A stretch of DNA of 64,000 bases from Natronosalvus amylolyticus (GTDB taxonomy: Archaea > Halobacteriota > Halobacteria > Halobacteriales > Natrialbaceae): positions 1-64,000 of the forward strand of contig NZ_CP101157.1 of assembly GCF_024298845.1 (NCBI RefSeq), given 5' to 3'. A program made the translations under genes and the position numbers. The notes under the pieces are model-generated. The model worked only from the letters and a program-made list of their open reading frames with translations. It had not been told where the DNA came from and did no database searches. Of this stretch, positions 26,760-35,468 are shown piece by piece. Within the stretch, counting starts at the first letter, position 1; each line of letters begins with the position of its first letter.

Positions 26760-27383
26760 TCAGCTCTCGTCATAATCACCTGTAGAACGCCACTCACCAC
26801 CTAACTCATCACGTTGATAGTCGTTGTAGGTCCCCTCTGTGAAGATGGTCATTCGGCCGTTTTCCTCGCTAAGTGTGATAGCTGCGACGATCTCTTCGCG
26901 GACGGATATTTCGACTGCGCTGAGGTGCTTCGTTCCCATCCAGTCGGCCGACTCTACCCTCTCGTCTTCTGCTCCTGATCCGCTGTTACCCAGACTCTTG
27001 ATTCGAACCATCTGCTCCTGAATAGTTCCATCTGTACTGATAATAATCGCACCATCGCGTGAATGGCCCACTGCTCGCGCTGCCTCTACGAATCCGTCGA
27101 GATTCTCCGTCACGACTCGACAGGTCTCCACCGGCCACGTGTTCTCCCCCAGTGGATCGGCATACGCCCTGGAATGAACCCCTGTCACGACTACGAAATA
27201 CAGTCCTGGCCCACGTACATACTCCTCGTCCCACCGGTCGAATCCGAGACTGATACTCTCGATAGCATACGTAATAAACTCGATAAGCTCCGTCACCGTC
27301 GTATATTCGACTCGTAATGGATCTGGATCAGTCACGAAGATCACCGTTACTGACGACCAATCCAGAAAGGACGAAGATGGCAA
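26760..27383 (-). CDS. DisA_N-type diadenylate cyclase (c-di-AMP synthase candidate)
   Basis: Up to 207 residues (TTG start at 27383; GTG at 27347 also possible). The DAC signatures are DGA at residues 110-112 (RDGAIIISTDG) and GTKHLSA at 150-156 where the family has G-(T/A)-R-H-R/M-A-A, followed by LSEENGRMTIF. The enzyme condenses two ATP into c-di-AMP, which controls K+ and osmolyte transport. The catalytic-loop Arg is Lys here, so activity is uncertain. It is not the standard archaeal DacZ sequence. It lies at the end of the K+/USP island. Confidence 0.75.
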   Translation of the reverse strand: MPSSSFLDWSSVTVIFVTDPDPLRVEYTTVTELIEFITYAIESISLGFDRWDEEYVRGPGLYFVVVTGVHSRAYADPLGENTWPVETCRVVTENLDGFVEAARAVGHSRDGAIIISTDGTIQEQMVRIKSLGNSGSGAEDERVESADWMGTKHLSAVEISVREEIVAAITLSEENGRMTIFTEGTYNDYQRDELGGEWRSTGDYDES

Positions 27384-28104
27384 CTACGACCGTCGTCCCG
27401 ACACTGTTAGCGAGCGTCCTAAGTAGCCCGACATTGGGACTAAGACCCTCATATACTCCTGCCAAATGAGTACACAAAGACCTCCCAGAGTCCTTTGTCA
27501 TACTCCATTAGTAGTTTGGATGTTATAAAAATTCAGTGAGGCAGCAACAAACCGAGGATCTGCCATATTGACGCCATAAATCTTGTACTGGCTTACCCAC
27601 CAACTTTCGATCTATTATTTGTATGATTACCGCGAGAGCCGCTCAACAATCCTTTCACGCACTGTCCGGTGTGTTTTGAGTTCACTACGAGCTAATGCAA
27701 TGTTTGTGAGCGGGTATAACACATACGCTGGGAGATTTGGCGTCGATGGTTTTGAAGGCCGATCGTCCAGAGTTACCCCACAGAGTGAAGTCTTTGAATT
27801 CCGTGGGGTAACTCTGTTTCAAAACACACGAAAATTTGACTTTCATTATTTTCTTCTATTTTCCTGATTGGTTGGAAATCCGTCTTCTAAAACAATCAAT
27901 TTCTAGAATCATTTTAGAAATACAGAAGATATATGCTCTATCTCGACAGATCGTATTTCGACAATCAATGAGCAAATTGAGGAACCGAAAGCAAACATTC
28001 TCTCGAACAGGTTGCAGTCGATACAATCCGTTGAACAGTGGCTTCACCGCAAATCTGCACAGCGAGATGGCTCGATACAGATCTAGTAGAGGTCAGGTCT
28101 CTCA
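27384..28104. other. 720-bp intergenic boundary with inverted repeat
   Basis: No convincing gene. The stretch separates the stress island from the conjugation-like operon and is more A+T-rich than either side. It holds a strong inverted repeat at 27768-27816. A 90-codon frame ending in an ATGA overlap with the next gene has basic, Arg/Ser-rich content unlike its neighbours and is not accepted. Confidence 0.5.
27768..27816. repeat. GTTACCCCAC inverted repeat, copy 1
   Basis: A perfect 14-bp inverted repeat, CAGAGTTACCCCAC (27768-27781) and GTGGGGTAACTCTG (27803-27816), with a 21-nt spacer. Weaker copies occur at 56578 and 58334. It lies 290 bp before the first gene of the conjugation-like operon. 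Confidence 0.75.
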
Positions 28105-28515
28105 ATGACGACAAGAGATCGTCCTCCTGGTGAACAACAGAATCCCAATGCTCTTCGACAGCGAGTAGTACGTAGCGGATTCGCTTCGTTCCTTATCCTC
28201 TCGCTTGTCGCTGTAGACCCCGTTTTGGCTCAAGACAGCGTCGTGTGTGACGCTGAAGGCTTGCCAGACATGATCTCTGGATTCTTCCAGATTACGACTG
28301 CGCTCGGAATTATGGGATTGGTTGTGGTCTGGCAGGCTGATTCACTCGTTGAGATGTTCACGATGAACATCGAGCAGAAAAAGAGCCTCAAACAGCACAA
28401 ACGGACGGCGATGAAGTCTGCAGTTATCCTCGTGATCCTCGGACCGCTGTATACGGTTGCTGGATCGGCGATGGGGCTTCCACTCGCTGAGTGTGTCGAC
28501 CTCGTCCCGTGGTAA
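28105..28515 (+). CDS. Pilin-like (VirB2/TrbC-like) membrane protein
   Basis: 136 residues: a basic N-terminus, a signal-like helix at about 25-43 (SGFASFLILSLVAVDPVLA), a short exported loop with two Cys, then helices at about 58-75 and 102-120 separated by a cytosolic basic loop (EQKKSLKQHKR). Size and topology match VirB2/TrbC pilins or small subunits of type IV secretion systems. It is first in the nine-gene operon. The call rests on topology and position. Confidence 0.6.
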   Translation: MTTRDRPPGEQQNPNALRQRVVRSGFASFLILSLVAVDPVLAQDSVVCDAEGLPDMISGFFQITTALGIMGLVVVWQADSLVEMFTMNIEQKKSLKQHKRTAMKSAVILVILGPLYTVAGSAMGLPLAECVDLVPW

Positions 28516-28574
28516 CTCAACGCTACACCCTGGATCGTCTCTGATTCACTCCGCTCGTGCATCACATTCGTCCT

Positions 28575-30254
28575 CACATGGTTGCGGTGCTCGCTCTCGT
28601 TACCGTCACGCTCGCGTTTGCAGGGGTGACTGCCGTGAGTGCCGACTCTCCACCACGACCGGGCACTGACGACAGTGACTTAGACGTCAACGAGACGGCG
28701 ACGCTCTGGTCGAAAGAATCGAATGAGTGTCTCAGTGATACCGAGTACGAAGAGCGATACGATGAACAACGAACGGCCATGCAGGAACTCGGCAATTGCA
28801 CGGATATCACGTTCAAAGAACCTCCAGATACCGCTGAACGCTGGACCGCATACGATTACGAGTCACTCGAGGGTGGAAATGCAGAGACTTCGATCTATCC
28901 TACTCATGCAGAGCTAACAGATTCTGTCCTCATCGTCGATGCACACGCGACGACGTTCTCGATCCAGCCGTCGACGAGAACACATCTTGATGCAAATGAG
29001 ACTGTCCACTACATCGCTCCGGAAGGCGAACTCCGTGGATTCGTTGATTATCGTGTTCGTCTCGACAGCAACTCGTCAATCCAAGACCACGGAATCGACG
29101 AAGTCCGCCTCTTACACGATGGCGACGTGGTCGAGACCACAGGAGGAACACAGACTCCAACATTCGAATATGCACTCGATCGTGGTGGCCCGGCAACACT
29201 CACACTCGAGGCGGATATCAACGCTCGAGTCGAACGCGATCGTGGCAATGAGACGGAGGTCATCACCGACCAGGTGACCGTCTCTCAGGACCTCGATGTG
29301 GAGGTTTACGATCTACGGGCGTCGATCTACCACGCATCGTATCCAAACGGCGACAGCGGTGTTGCCATCTATCAGACCCAGCCGTGGCATGGGTACACGC
29401 TTTCCGATGATGGTGAGGCGAACGTCCGTGGTGTGTGGCGATACTACACGGCTCGAGATACCAACTGGGACGATCTGATACACTCGAGCCGGGATGGCCA
29501 AGAGACGATACAATCTCACGCCCTTCCTGTATATGTCCACGCGTATCCATCCGAGCTGGGCCCACGTTCAGAACCCATCCGTGATGGCCCCGACATTCTC
29601 GAGGTCTGGGGGACAGAGAGTTCGTCTCCAGAACTCTCGATTCACGAGAACGTCGACATCGATGTCGTCTCTGAGACGTACACCCGTTCTTCTGGGCTTG
29701 CTCTCCGTTACGATGGCATCGATCGAGATGCTATCAGAGTCGACGGGATTGTTCGCGGTGTCTCAGCAGAAATTATTGAACCCGATGGAGGGTCGGAACG
29801 GGAGATACGCGGGAGTGACCTCTCTGTCGAAATCATCGAATCGAATGCGACTGCGGTGACGTTGCAGATCGAGCTTCGTGATGCTGAGACGGGAGCACCG
29901 ATCATGCTCGAGAGTCCGTTCGACGATCCTCGATTCTCACTGATTGGCGCTACGTCGCGTGAGGGCTACATTACGATCGACGATCAGCAGGTGCAAACGA
30001 ACACAGCTGGTACTGCTGAGATAACTGTCCACCAGCCAGGTATCTACACCGCAGAGTATCATCCCGGTTCGTGGCGCTCGCATAACCCTGCCTATATCGG
30101 TGATACAGCCACAGAAACGTGGCATCCGTTGGCCACCCCGACAGGCTGGTTCACACTGTTAGTCGATCTTATCCGATATGCCATTCCCTTTGCGGTCGCC
30201 CTGTACGCAGCGAAGCGGATCGGCTCGTTCTTGAAAATGAGAGACACGTTATGA
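28575..30254 (+). CDS. Large exported surface protein of the conjugation-like operon
   Basis: About 559 residues. Signal peptide at residues 1-24 (MVAVLALVTVTLAFAGVTAV), a long acidic beta-rich extracellular part with many N-x-S/T sites, and a single C-terminal helix (LIRYAIPFAVALYAAK) ending in basic residues. It is anchored with its bulk outside. It could act in cell-cell contact or as a structural part of a mating pore. No named domain seen. The stop overlaps the next start (ATGA). Confidence 0.75.
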   Translation, partial: HMVAVLALVTVTLAFAGVTAVSADSPPRPGTDDSDLDVNETATLWSKESNECLSDTEYEERYDEQRTAMQELGNCTDITFKEPPDTAERWTAYDYESLEGGNAETSIYPTHAELTDSVLIVDAHATTFSIQPSTRTHLDANETVHYIAPEGELRGFVDYRVRLDSNSSIQDHGIDEVRLLHDGDVVETTGGTQTPTFEYALDRGGPATLTLEADINARVERDRGNETEVITDQVTVSQDLDVEVYDLRASIYHASYPNGDSGVAIYQTQPWHGYTLSDDGEANVRGVWRYYTARDTNWDDLIHSSRDGQETIQSHALPVYVHAYPSELGPRSEPIRDGPDILEVWGTESSSPELSIHENVDIDVVSETYTRSSGLALRYDGIDRDAIRVDGIVRGVSAEIIEPDGGSEREIRGSDLSVEIIESNATAVTLQIELRDAETGAPIMLESPFDDPRFSLIGATSREGYITIDDQQVQTNTAGTAEITVHQPGIYTAEYHPGSWRSHNPAYIGDTATETWHPLATPTGWFTLLVDLIRYAIPFAVALYAAKRIGSFLKMRDTL

Positions 30255-31090
30255 CAATTCAACAGACATCACTCGATAGACGCACCGTTCTTGGAAGCAT
30301 ACTCGTCGGGATCACTACTGGACTTGCTGGTTGTTCTGCGTTGAGTGATTCTGATGACGATGATTCGTCGACAAACTCCAGTGGAGACGTTCTCCAGAGC
30401 GTCGCGGTCGAGGGACTCGAGCTTGTGGTTGAACTCGAACGGGATGCGGTTGACCAACTGAACCTTATCGATCCCTCTGGCGAGTTGTTTGCCCAACAAA
30501 CGATTGAATCGGGGGTGTCCAAAACTGCGATCGAGATTGGGACCGACTATCCTGTTGGCGAATACGAACTCATTGGGCTTGCAGACGAGGAGACCGTTGA
30601 GACGACGTCGATTACGCTCGAACCGGACCTCGAGTTAACAGAACTCCGGTTGGCCAGGAATTACCCCGAGGAGATGTACGAGGGTGCGAGAGACTCCAGT
30701 ACGGAAGCAGAGGCGATACTTACTGTGACGAATCGGGGAACTGGGCCGACCGCAGCTACCGCGCTTCGGTTCGAAGGTGATGTCCCCTTCCCGTCACATG
30801 AGAGCTACGATGAGGCGGGTGAGAGTGGGATCCATGATCCGGAGAGCGACTTTGGAGCGGATGCAGAGTCAATAGCTCTACCTGCAGGAGAGACGGTACT
30901 CATCTACAGCAACACGCGCCCCTTTTCGCCAGCGGGTACACGATCAAAATGCGATTCGGTTGGACGGGACGGTCAGTTCATCGTTCGTCTCTCTACAACC
31001 CATGCCATAGATCTCACTCTTGACTACGTTATCCACTATCTTGGTACCGCTCCCGATGATTGTGAGATCGAAATTGAGGAGCTATCGTAA
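30251..31090 (+). CDS. Tat-exported lipoprotein
   Basis: 279 residues. N-terminal twin-arginine motif (SLDRRTVLGSILVG) followed by a lipobox (TTGLAGCS, Cys near residue 25) and an acidic Ser/Asp linker, as in haloarchaeal lipoproteins. The mature part is beta-rich, without known domains. It would be lipid-anchored on the outer face. It lies in the operon between the surface protein and the polytopic membrane protein, suggesting a part of the transfer machine at the cell surface. Confidence 0.8.
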   Translation: MTIQQTSLDRRTVLGSILVGITTGLAGCSALSDSDDDDSSTNSSGDVLQSVAVEGLELVVELERDAVDQLNLIDPSGELFAQQTIESGVSKTAIEIGTDYPVGEYELIGLADEETVETTSITLEPDLELTELRLARNYPEEMYEGARDSSTEAEAILTVTNRGTGPTAATALRFEGDVPFPSHESYDEAGESGIHDPESDFGADAESIALPAGETVLIYSNTRPFSPAGTRSKCDSVGRDGQFIVRLSTTHAIDLTLDYVIHYLGTAPDDCEIEIEELS

Positions 31091-32232
31091 TGTCGTGGTC
31101 ACTCTCGGATATCGGGATCAAGTGGTTCGAAGACGCAGTTGACAAACTCATCGAATGGTTTCAGGAGGGGTTGGCAGATGGATATGAGGCCGTCACGGCA
31201 CAAGTTTTCGGCACGCCAACACCGGAGACGGATGGCGCCTTCGTGTTCGGTCAGCCGTCGAACACACCGTGGGAAGAAATTCACAACAATCTCGTTGCTG
31301 GGGAGATCATGCTCGTTTCCCTGTTGTTGCTCGTGATGTGTGTCCAGGGAAGGCATACGATCCGGATCTTCAATATCGGCAGCGCGTACGAGACGCGAAA
31401 GGCAAAGCGCAGTGCCTGGACGGGTGCGTTCCTGATTGTAACGTGGTATTGGGTCGCTGTGTTAGCTCTCTATCTCGTCGACGGCTTCACCATTGCCCTC
31501 CTTCCAGATATCTCGACGGTAACAGATACTATGATCGACTTGCTCCGTTTGACCGTTTCAAACCCAGCTCTAGCTCTCTTCCTCACTGGAGTTGGAGCTG
31601 TCGCCATGTGGATCTTACAGGCGCTGTTCTTCCTTCGCGAGATTCTATTGTACATCTTGATCTATGCGATGCCTATCGGTATCGCACTGGCCTATGGGAA
31701 TCTTCCTGTCGTCTCTCACATCGCCCGCACGGTCTGTATGAAGTTCGTGCCACTCGCGATTATGCCGATCCCGGTAGCGCTATTGTTCAAAGGGTATGAA
31801 CTCCTGTTCAGTGAGGGGACAGACTCGACACTCGTTCCGGATAGTTCGTTTCTGAGTTATCTCATTGCGGTTACACTGCCGCTTCTCTCGATTCTCATCG
31901 TCTGGAAGCTGTTCAAGTATGCCAGTCCGATGACGACGAAAATCATCGGAGCGACGACGAAAGGGGCCGTGACAGCCGGTGCAGTCGTTGGTGCGGGAGC
32001 GGTCGCAGGCCCCGCTGCGGCGGCGACAGCGGCAACCTGGGGTCCGAAGGCGGCTGCAGGCTACACAGTCGCCTCGAAAGTGCGTCAGCGAGGCAACTCA
32101 CCACAGTCATCTGGCAACTCGAGCACCGCTAGCGGAGGACGAACCGACCACGATAACGTTGCGACAGATGCGTACGGCCAAGAAGGCGTCCCGGCGTACC
32201 GTCGCACCGAGAACGATCCGGGGTATTACTGA
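31090..32232 (+). CDS. Polytopic membrane protein (VirB6/TrbL-like)
   Basis: 380 residues with six or seven hydrophobic segments between about residues 75 and 310 (such as IMLVSLLLLVMC, FLIVTWYWVAVLALYLVDG and FLSYLIAVTLPLLSILIVW), an Ala/Gly-rich stretch, and a disordered tail. The tail extends past residue 330. The topology and neighbours match the inner-membrane channel proteins VirB6/TrbL of type IV secretion. Sequence motifs are not diagnostic. Confidence 0.65.
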   Translation: MSWSLSDIGIKWFEDAVDKLIEWFQEGLADGYEAVTAQVFGTPTPETDGAFVFGQPSNTPWEEIHNNLVAGEIMLVSLLLLVMCVQGRHTIRIFNIGSAYETRKAKRSAWTGAFLIVTWYWVAVLALYLVDGFTIALLPDISTVTDTMIDLLRLTVSNPALALFLTGVGAVAMWILQALFFLREILLYILIYAMPIGIALAYGNLPVVSHIARTVCMKFVPLAIMPIPVALLFKGYELLFSEGTDSTLVPDSSFLSYLIAVTLPLLSILIVWKLFKYASPMTTKIIGATTKGAVTAGAVVGAGAVAGPAAAATAATWGPKAAAGYTVASKVRQRGNSPQSSGNSSTASGGRTDHDNVATDAYGQEGVPAYRRTENDPGYY

Positions 32233-33333
32233 ATGACACGAGATCACGATGCAGCTGGCCGTCGAATCATGGATGAGCTGGGTGAAGAGAGTCGCATACC
32301 GATTCTGAACATCGAGGAGGGAGACGTCTATGTGCTCCTTGGCTTCCCGATCGCTGGCCTCCTCTTTGGTGGGCTCACGGGACTCGATGGTGCGATCTTA
32401 CCGTTCGTCTTACTCGGTGTCGTCCTTGGTGGGTCGATCGTCTACGCGTCACCCAACCACCTCCCGGCGTCGACATGGCTGGGAGACGTCTACCGCCACT
32501 ACTGCAAGCGGCCTCGGTTTACGTACAGCACGGAGGCCACAGCAGAGTCCACTGAAGCGAGTACCGAGGGCGGACTCGTGAGCTATACGCCGTTCAAACC
32601 GGACGAGCGAACACAGGACCTCACGAACATCAGGCGAGCGTGGCCTGGTGCCGGTGCAATCGAGCGCTCAGATGGCGCGATGGAAGCCTACCTCGAGATC
32701 GATCCTGGGAACATGGACTTCGCGATGTCCGGCGACTGGGCGCAGATCCAGCAGCTTGGAGAGGAGTTCGCGAACAAGGAACTCGAGTTCACGCTCAAAT
32801 TCCACGCCACGACGCGGTCGTTCCCGGTCGAGAAACTGATCGCCAGGATCGATGGGCGGCTCACTGACAGTGACGTCAAGCAGAATCCGATCTTCAAGGA
32901 GTTACTCGAGGAGTATCGCGAGCAACGTCCACGAGACCTCGAGGGAACCCAACAGGTACGGTATTTCATCGGCGTCGAAGTCGACCCTTTCGAGGTCTAC
33001 GATCGGTACCAGGACGAACAGTCGCCTGCTGAAAAACTCACCTCGTTTCCGGTGGTTGGCTTCCTGTTCAACCCGTTCGTGACCCGTCGCAACGACATGA
33101 CCGACGCGGAGATCCGGGCGGCCATGTTCGACAAACTCGAGAATCGGTGCCACGGTCTCCAGACGGAATTCATCCAGAAGGCAGCAGGGTGGTCGGCTCA
33201 TCGACTGACGACGGTCGAACTGTTCGTCCTCTCAATGGACTTTTGGAACGGCGAGGAACACGAGTACGACGACGGAGCCGATGCGATCCGTGAGCATCCA
33301 GTGATCGACCATCAACGGAGGGTCGATCAGTGA
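32233..33333 (+). CDS. VirB3/PrgI-like helices plus VirB4 N-terminal-like domain
   Basis: 366 residues. Two helices at about 33-75 (VYVLLGFPIAGLLFGG and ILPFVLLGVVLGGSIVYAS) resemble VirB3/PrgI. The soluble rest (FTLKFHATTRSFPVEKLI ... RYFIGVEVDPFEVYDR) resembles the N-terminal part of VirB4/TraC ATPases without a P-loop. It would be the membrane anchor of the ATPase encoded next. The GTG of that gene overlaps its stop. Confidence 0.7.
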   Translation: MTRDHDAAGRRIMDELGEESRIPILNIEEGDVYVLLGFPIAGLLFGGLTGLDGAILPFVLLGVVLGGSIVYASPNHLPASTWLGDVYRHYCKRPRFTYSTEATAESTEASTEGGLVSYTPFKPDERTQDLTNIRRAWPGAGAIERSDGAMEAYLEIDPGNMDFAMSGDWAQIQQLGEEFANKELEFTLKFHATTRSFPVEKLIARIDGRLTDSDVKQNPIFKELLEEYREQRPRDLEGTQQVRYFIGVEVDPFEVYDRYQDEQSPAEKLTSFPVVGFLFNPFVTRRNDMTDAEIRAAMFDKLENRCHGLQTEFIQKAAGWSAHRLTTVELFVLSMDFWNGEEHEYDDGADAIREHPVIDHQRRVDQ

Positions 33334-35468
33334 TCGACGCACTCTCCGATCCAGGGACACAAGCTGGCCTTGCCCTCTATATCGGTGCAACGGCATTGTT
33401 CACGCTTCTCGTGAAGCTGGCGTGGGACCGCTGGCGTGCCGAGGACGTCGAAGAAGTCGAACTCGCCGATCTCCTCGAGGAGACGACCATAGAAGACGGC
33501 CTCGAGGAAGGTCAGATCCTCGACGACATTGCCGAACATCATCAACACGTCGTCGCGCCGGCGGCGATCGAGTGGGACACGCGTACCGCTCACGTCGGTG
33601 ATCAGTGGACGTCCACACTCTACGTCGCGGATTATCCGGATTACCCGAAAGACGGCTATCTGACCGAACTCTTCGAGCTCACGGACGTCGAGTTCGATCT
33701 GACGATCCACATCACACCAAAGAGTCAGCAACAAGCTCGAGACGAACTCCAGCGAGTGGCTGACGACCTCCAGGCCGATGCTGACCTCGAGAGTACTGTC
33801 CGTGGGAGCTATCTCCAGGAACGAGCCAATGAGGCGCTATCGACGTACAAGAGCGTCGAGAACGGGAGCCGGGTGTTCAAGCAAGGAATGTTTATCACGG
33901 TTCGATCGGAGTCACGTGATCAGCTTCGTGACGCCGTCCGGACGGTTCGGAGCCGGCTTCGTGAACAACCCGCTGGACTCTCGCCAAAGACAGCCATCTG
34001 TAAGCAAGACCTTGCTATCCAGGCTGCAGCTCCGATCGGTTCCAATCCGTTCGGTCGAGAGGCCACAGCACTCGGTGGTGCGGTCGGTGCGTTGCTCGCG
34101 TCGCCACACAATGCCACGATTCTCGAGGACGGTGGCGTCGAGTTCGGCGTTCACTGGAAGAACCAAAGCCCGGTCGTCATCGATCCGTTCGCTCGAGAGA
34201 ACGGCTATGCGATGTTTACGATCGGTGACCCAGGATCTGGGAAATCGTTCGGCTCGAAGCAGAACTTCATCCGCTCAATCGAGCAAAGCGAGGACCGTAT
34301 CGGGATCATCCTCGAGCCACTGAACAACTGGGCCGGTGTCGCCGAAGCCCTCGGTGGCGAACGAATCACAATCGGCGGGGATATGGGGCTGAACCCGCTC
34401 GAGATCAAGCCGACTCCCGAGCGTGTCCAACGGGCAATGGGGAAGGACGCCAGCCCATACCGTGAAAAGCTCGATAGTGTGATGAGCTTCCTCTCGAACT
34501 ACTTCGCGCTTCGGGGAATCACGCTCGGTGACCGTCGCACAACGTTGGAGACCGCGATCGAACGTGCATATACGCGCAACGGAATCACCGACGATATCGC
34601 GACGCATCACAATGAGAGTCCAACGATGCGGGACGTCCTCGATATCCTCGAGGAGATGGTCGAGACGCCGACGGAGTACGTCGTACGGACTGACGAGGAA
34701 GCGACGAAAATTGGGGAAGACGCGACGTGGCTCATCGATCAACTTCGTCCGTTCGCAGAAGACGGCCGGTACGAGAATCTGGGCCGAGAGACAGAGTTCG
34801 ACATCCGCGACGAGAAGGTGATCTATCTCGACCTCGCCCAGCAGGAGGGCAGTCTCGGTGGGAGCACGAGTCTCATCATGCAGTTGCTAATTTCGCTAGT
34901 CTATGAGCGTGCGAAGGAGACGGACAAAGAGGTCGTCTTCGTCATCGACGAGGCCCGGTACATCATGCAGGATGCGGCGAGTCTCGAGTACCTCGAGATC
35001 GTCTTCCGTCATCACCGCCACCACAACCTCTCGATTCGCCTCGTCACCCAGACCGTCGACGAGTTTTTCCAGCATCCAGAGTCCGAGGCAATCATCGACC
35101 AGTGTGCGATCAAGCAGTTCCACCACCTCGACGGGATGGACCACGAGTGGGCCAACGAGTTCGGCCTCAACTCGGCACAGATGCGCTTCGTCCAGGAGGC
35201 TGTTCCCGGAAACGACCGAACCGGCTATTCGGAGGCGCTCGTCGGCGTCGACGGTGAGTGGCGCGGAATCGAAGTTCGAGCGATGGAAGACGAGACGGCA
35301 GTGATCGACTTCGATCCAAAAGCCCAGTCTCAGACTGAGTTGCCCGGCCGTTCAGCAGACACACCTACAGAGCTATCTATGAATACTAATCCAGCGACTT
35401 CACACCAAGTATCAACTCCACCACAGACTGATGGCGGTAAGCACGGAGGTGAATCGAAACATGAGTAG
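33330..35468 (+). CDS. VirB4-like type IV secretion ATPase
   Basis: 712 residues from a GTG start. One N-terminal helix, a middle domain, then a RecA-like motor with Walker A GDPGSGKS near residue 296 and Walker B VVFVIDEARYI near 535, followed by a VirB4-type arginine/glutamine segment (HHHNLSIRLVTQTVDEF). It would power assembly of, and transport through, a conjugation-like pore at the membrane. Its 3' end overlaps the next gene by 8 bp. Confidence 0.88.
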   Translation: MIDALSDPGTQAGLALYIGATALFTLLVKLAWDRWRAEDVEEVELADLLEETTIEDGLEEGQILDDIAEHHQHVVAPAAIEWDTRTAHVGDQWTSTLYVADYPDYPKDGYLTELFELTDVEFDLTIHITPKSQQQARDELQRVADDLQADADLESTVRGSYLQERANEALSTYKSVENGSRVFKQGMFITVRSESRDQLRDAVRTVRSRLREQPAGLSPKTAICKQDLAIQAAAPIGSNPFGREATALGGAVGALLASPHNATILEDGGVEFGVHWKNQSPVVIDPFARENGYAMFTIGDPGSGKSFGSKQNFIRSIEQSEDRIGIILEPLNNWAGVAEALGGERITIGGDMGLNPLEIKPTPERVQRAMGKDASPYREKLDSVMSFLSNYFALRGITLGDRRTTLETAIERAYTRNGITDDIATHHNESPTMRDVLDILEEMVETPTEYVVRTDEEATKIGEDATWLIDQLRPFAEDGRYENLGRETEFDIRDEKVIYLDLAQQEGSLGGSTSLIMQLLISLVYERAKETDKEVVFVIDEARYIMQDAASLEYLEIVFRHHRHHNLSIRLVTQTVDEFFQHPESEAIIDQCAIKQFHHLDGMDHEWANEFGLNSAQMRFVQEAVPGNDRTGYSEALVGVDGEWRGIEVRAMEDETAVIDFDPKAQSQTELPGRSADTPTELSMNTNPATSHQVSTPPQTDGGKHGGESKHE

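Noticed and set aside
27836-28108. 90-codon frame that overlaps the pilin-like start by ATGA
   Set aside because: The overlap is attractive, but the sequence is Arg/Ser-rich, basic and unlike neighbouring proteins; no family seen.
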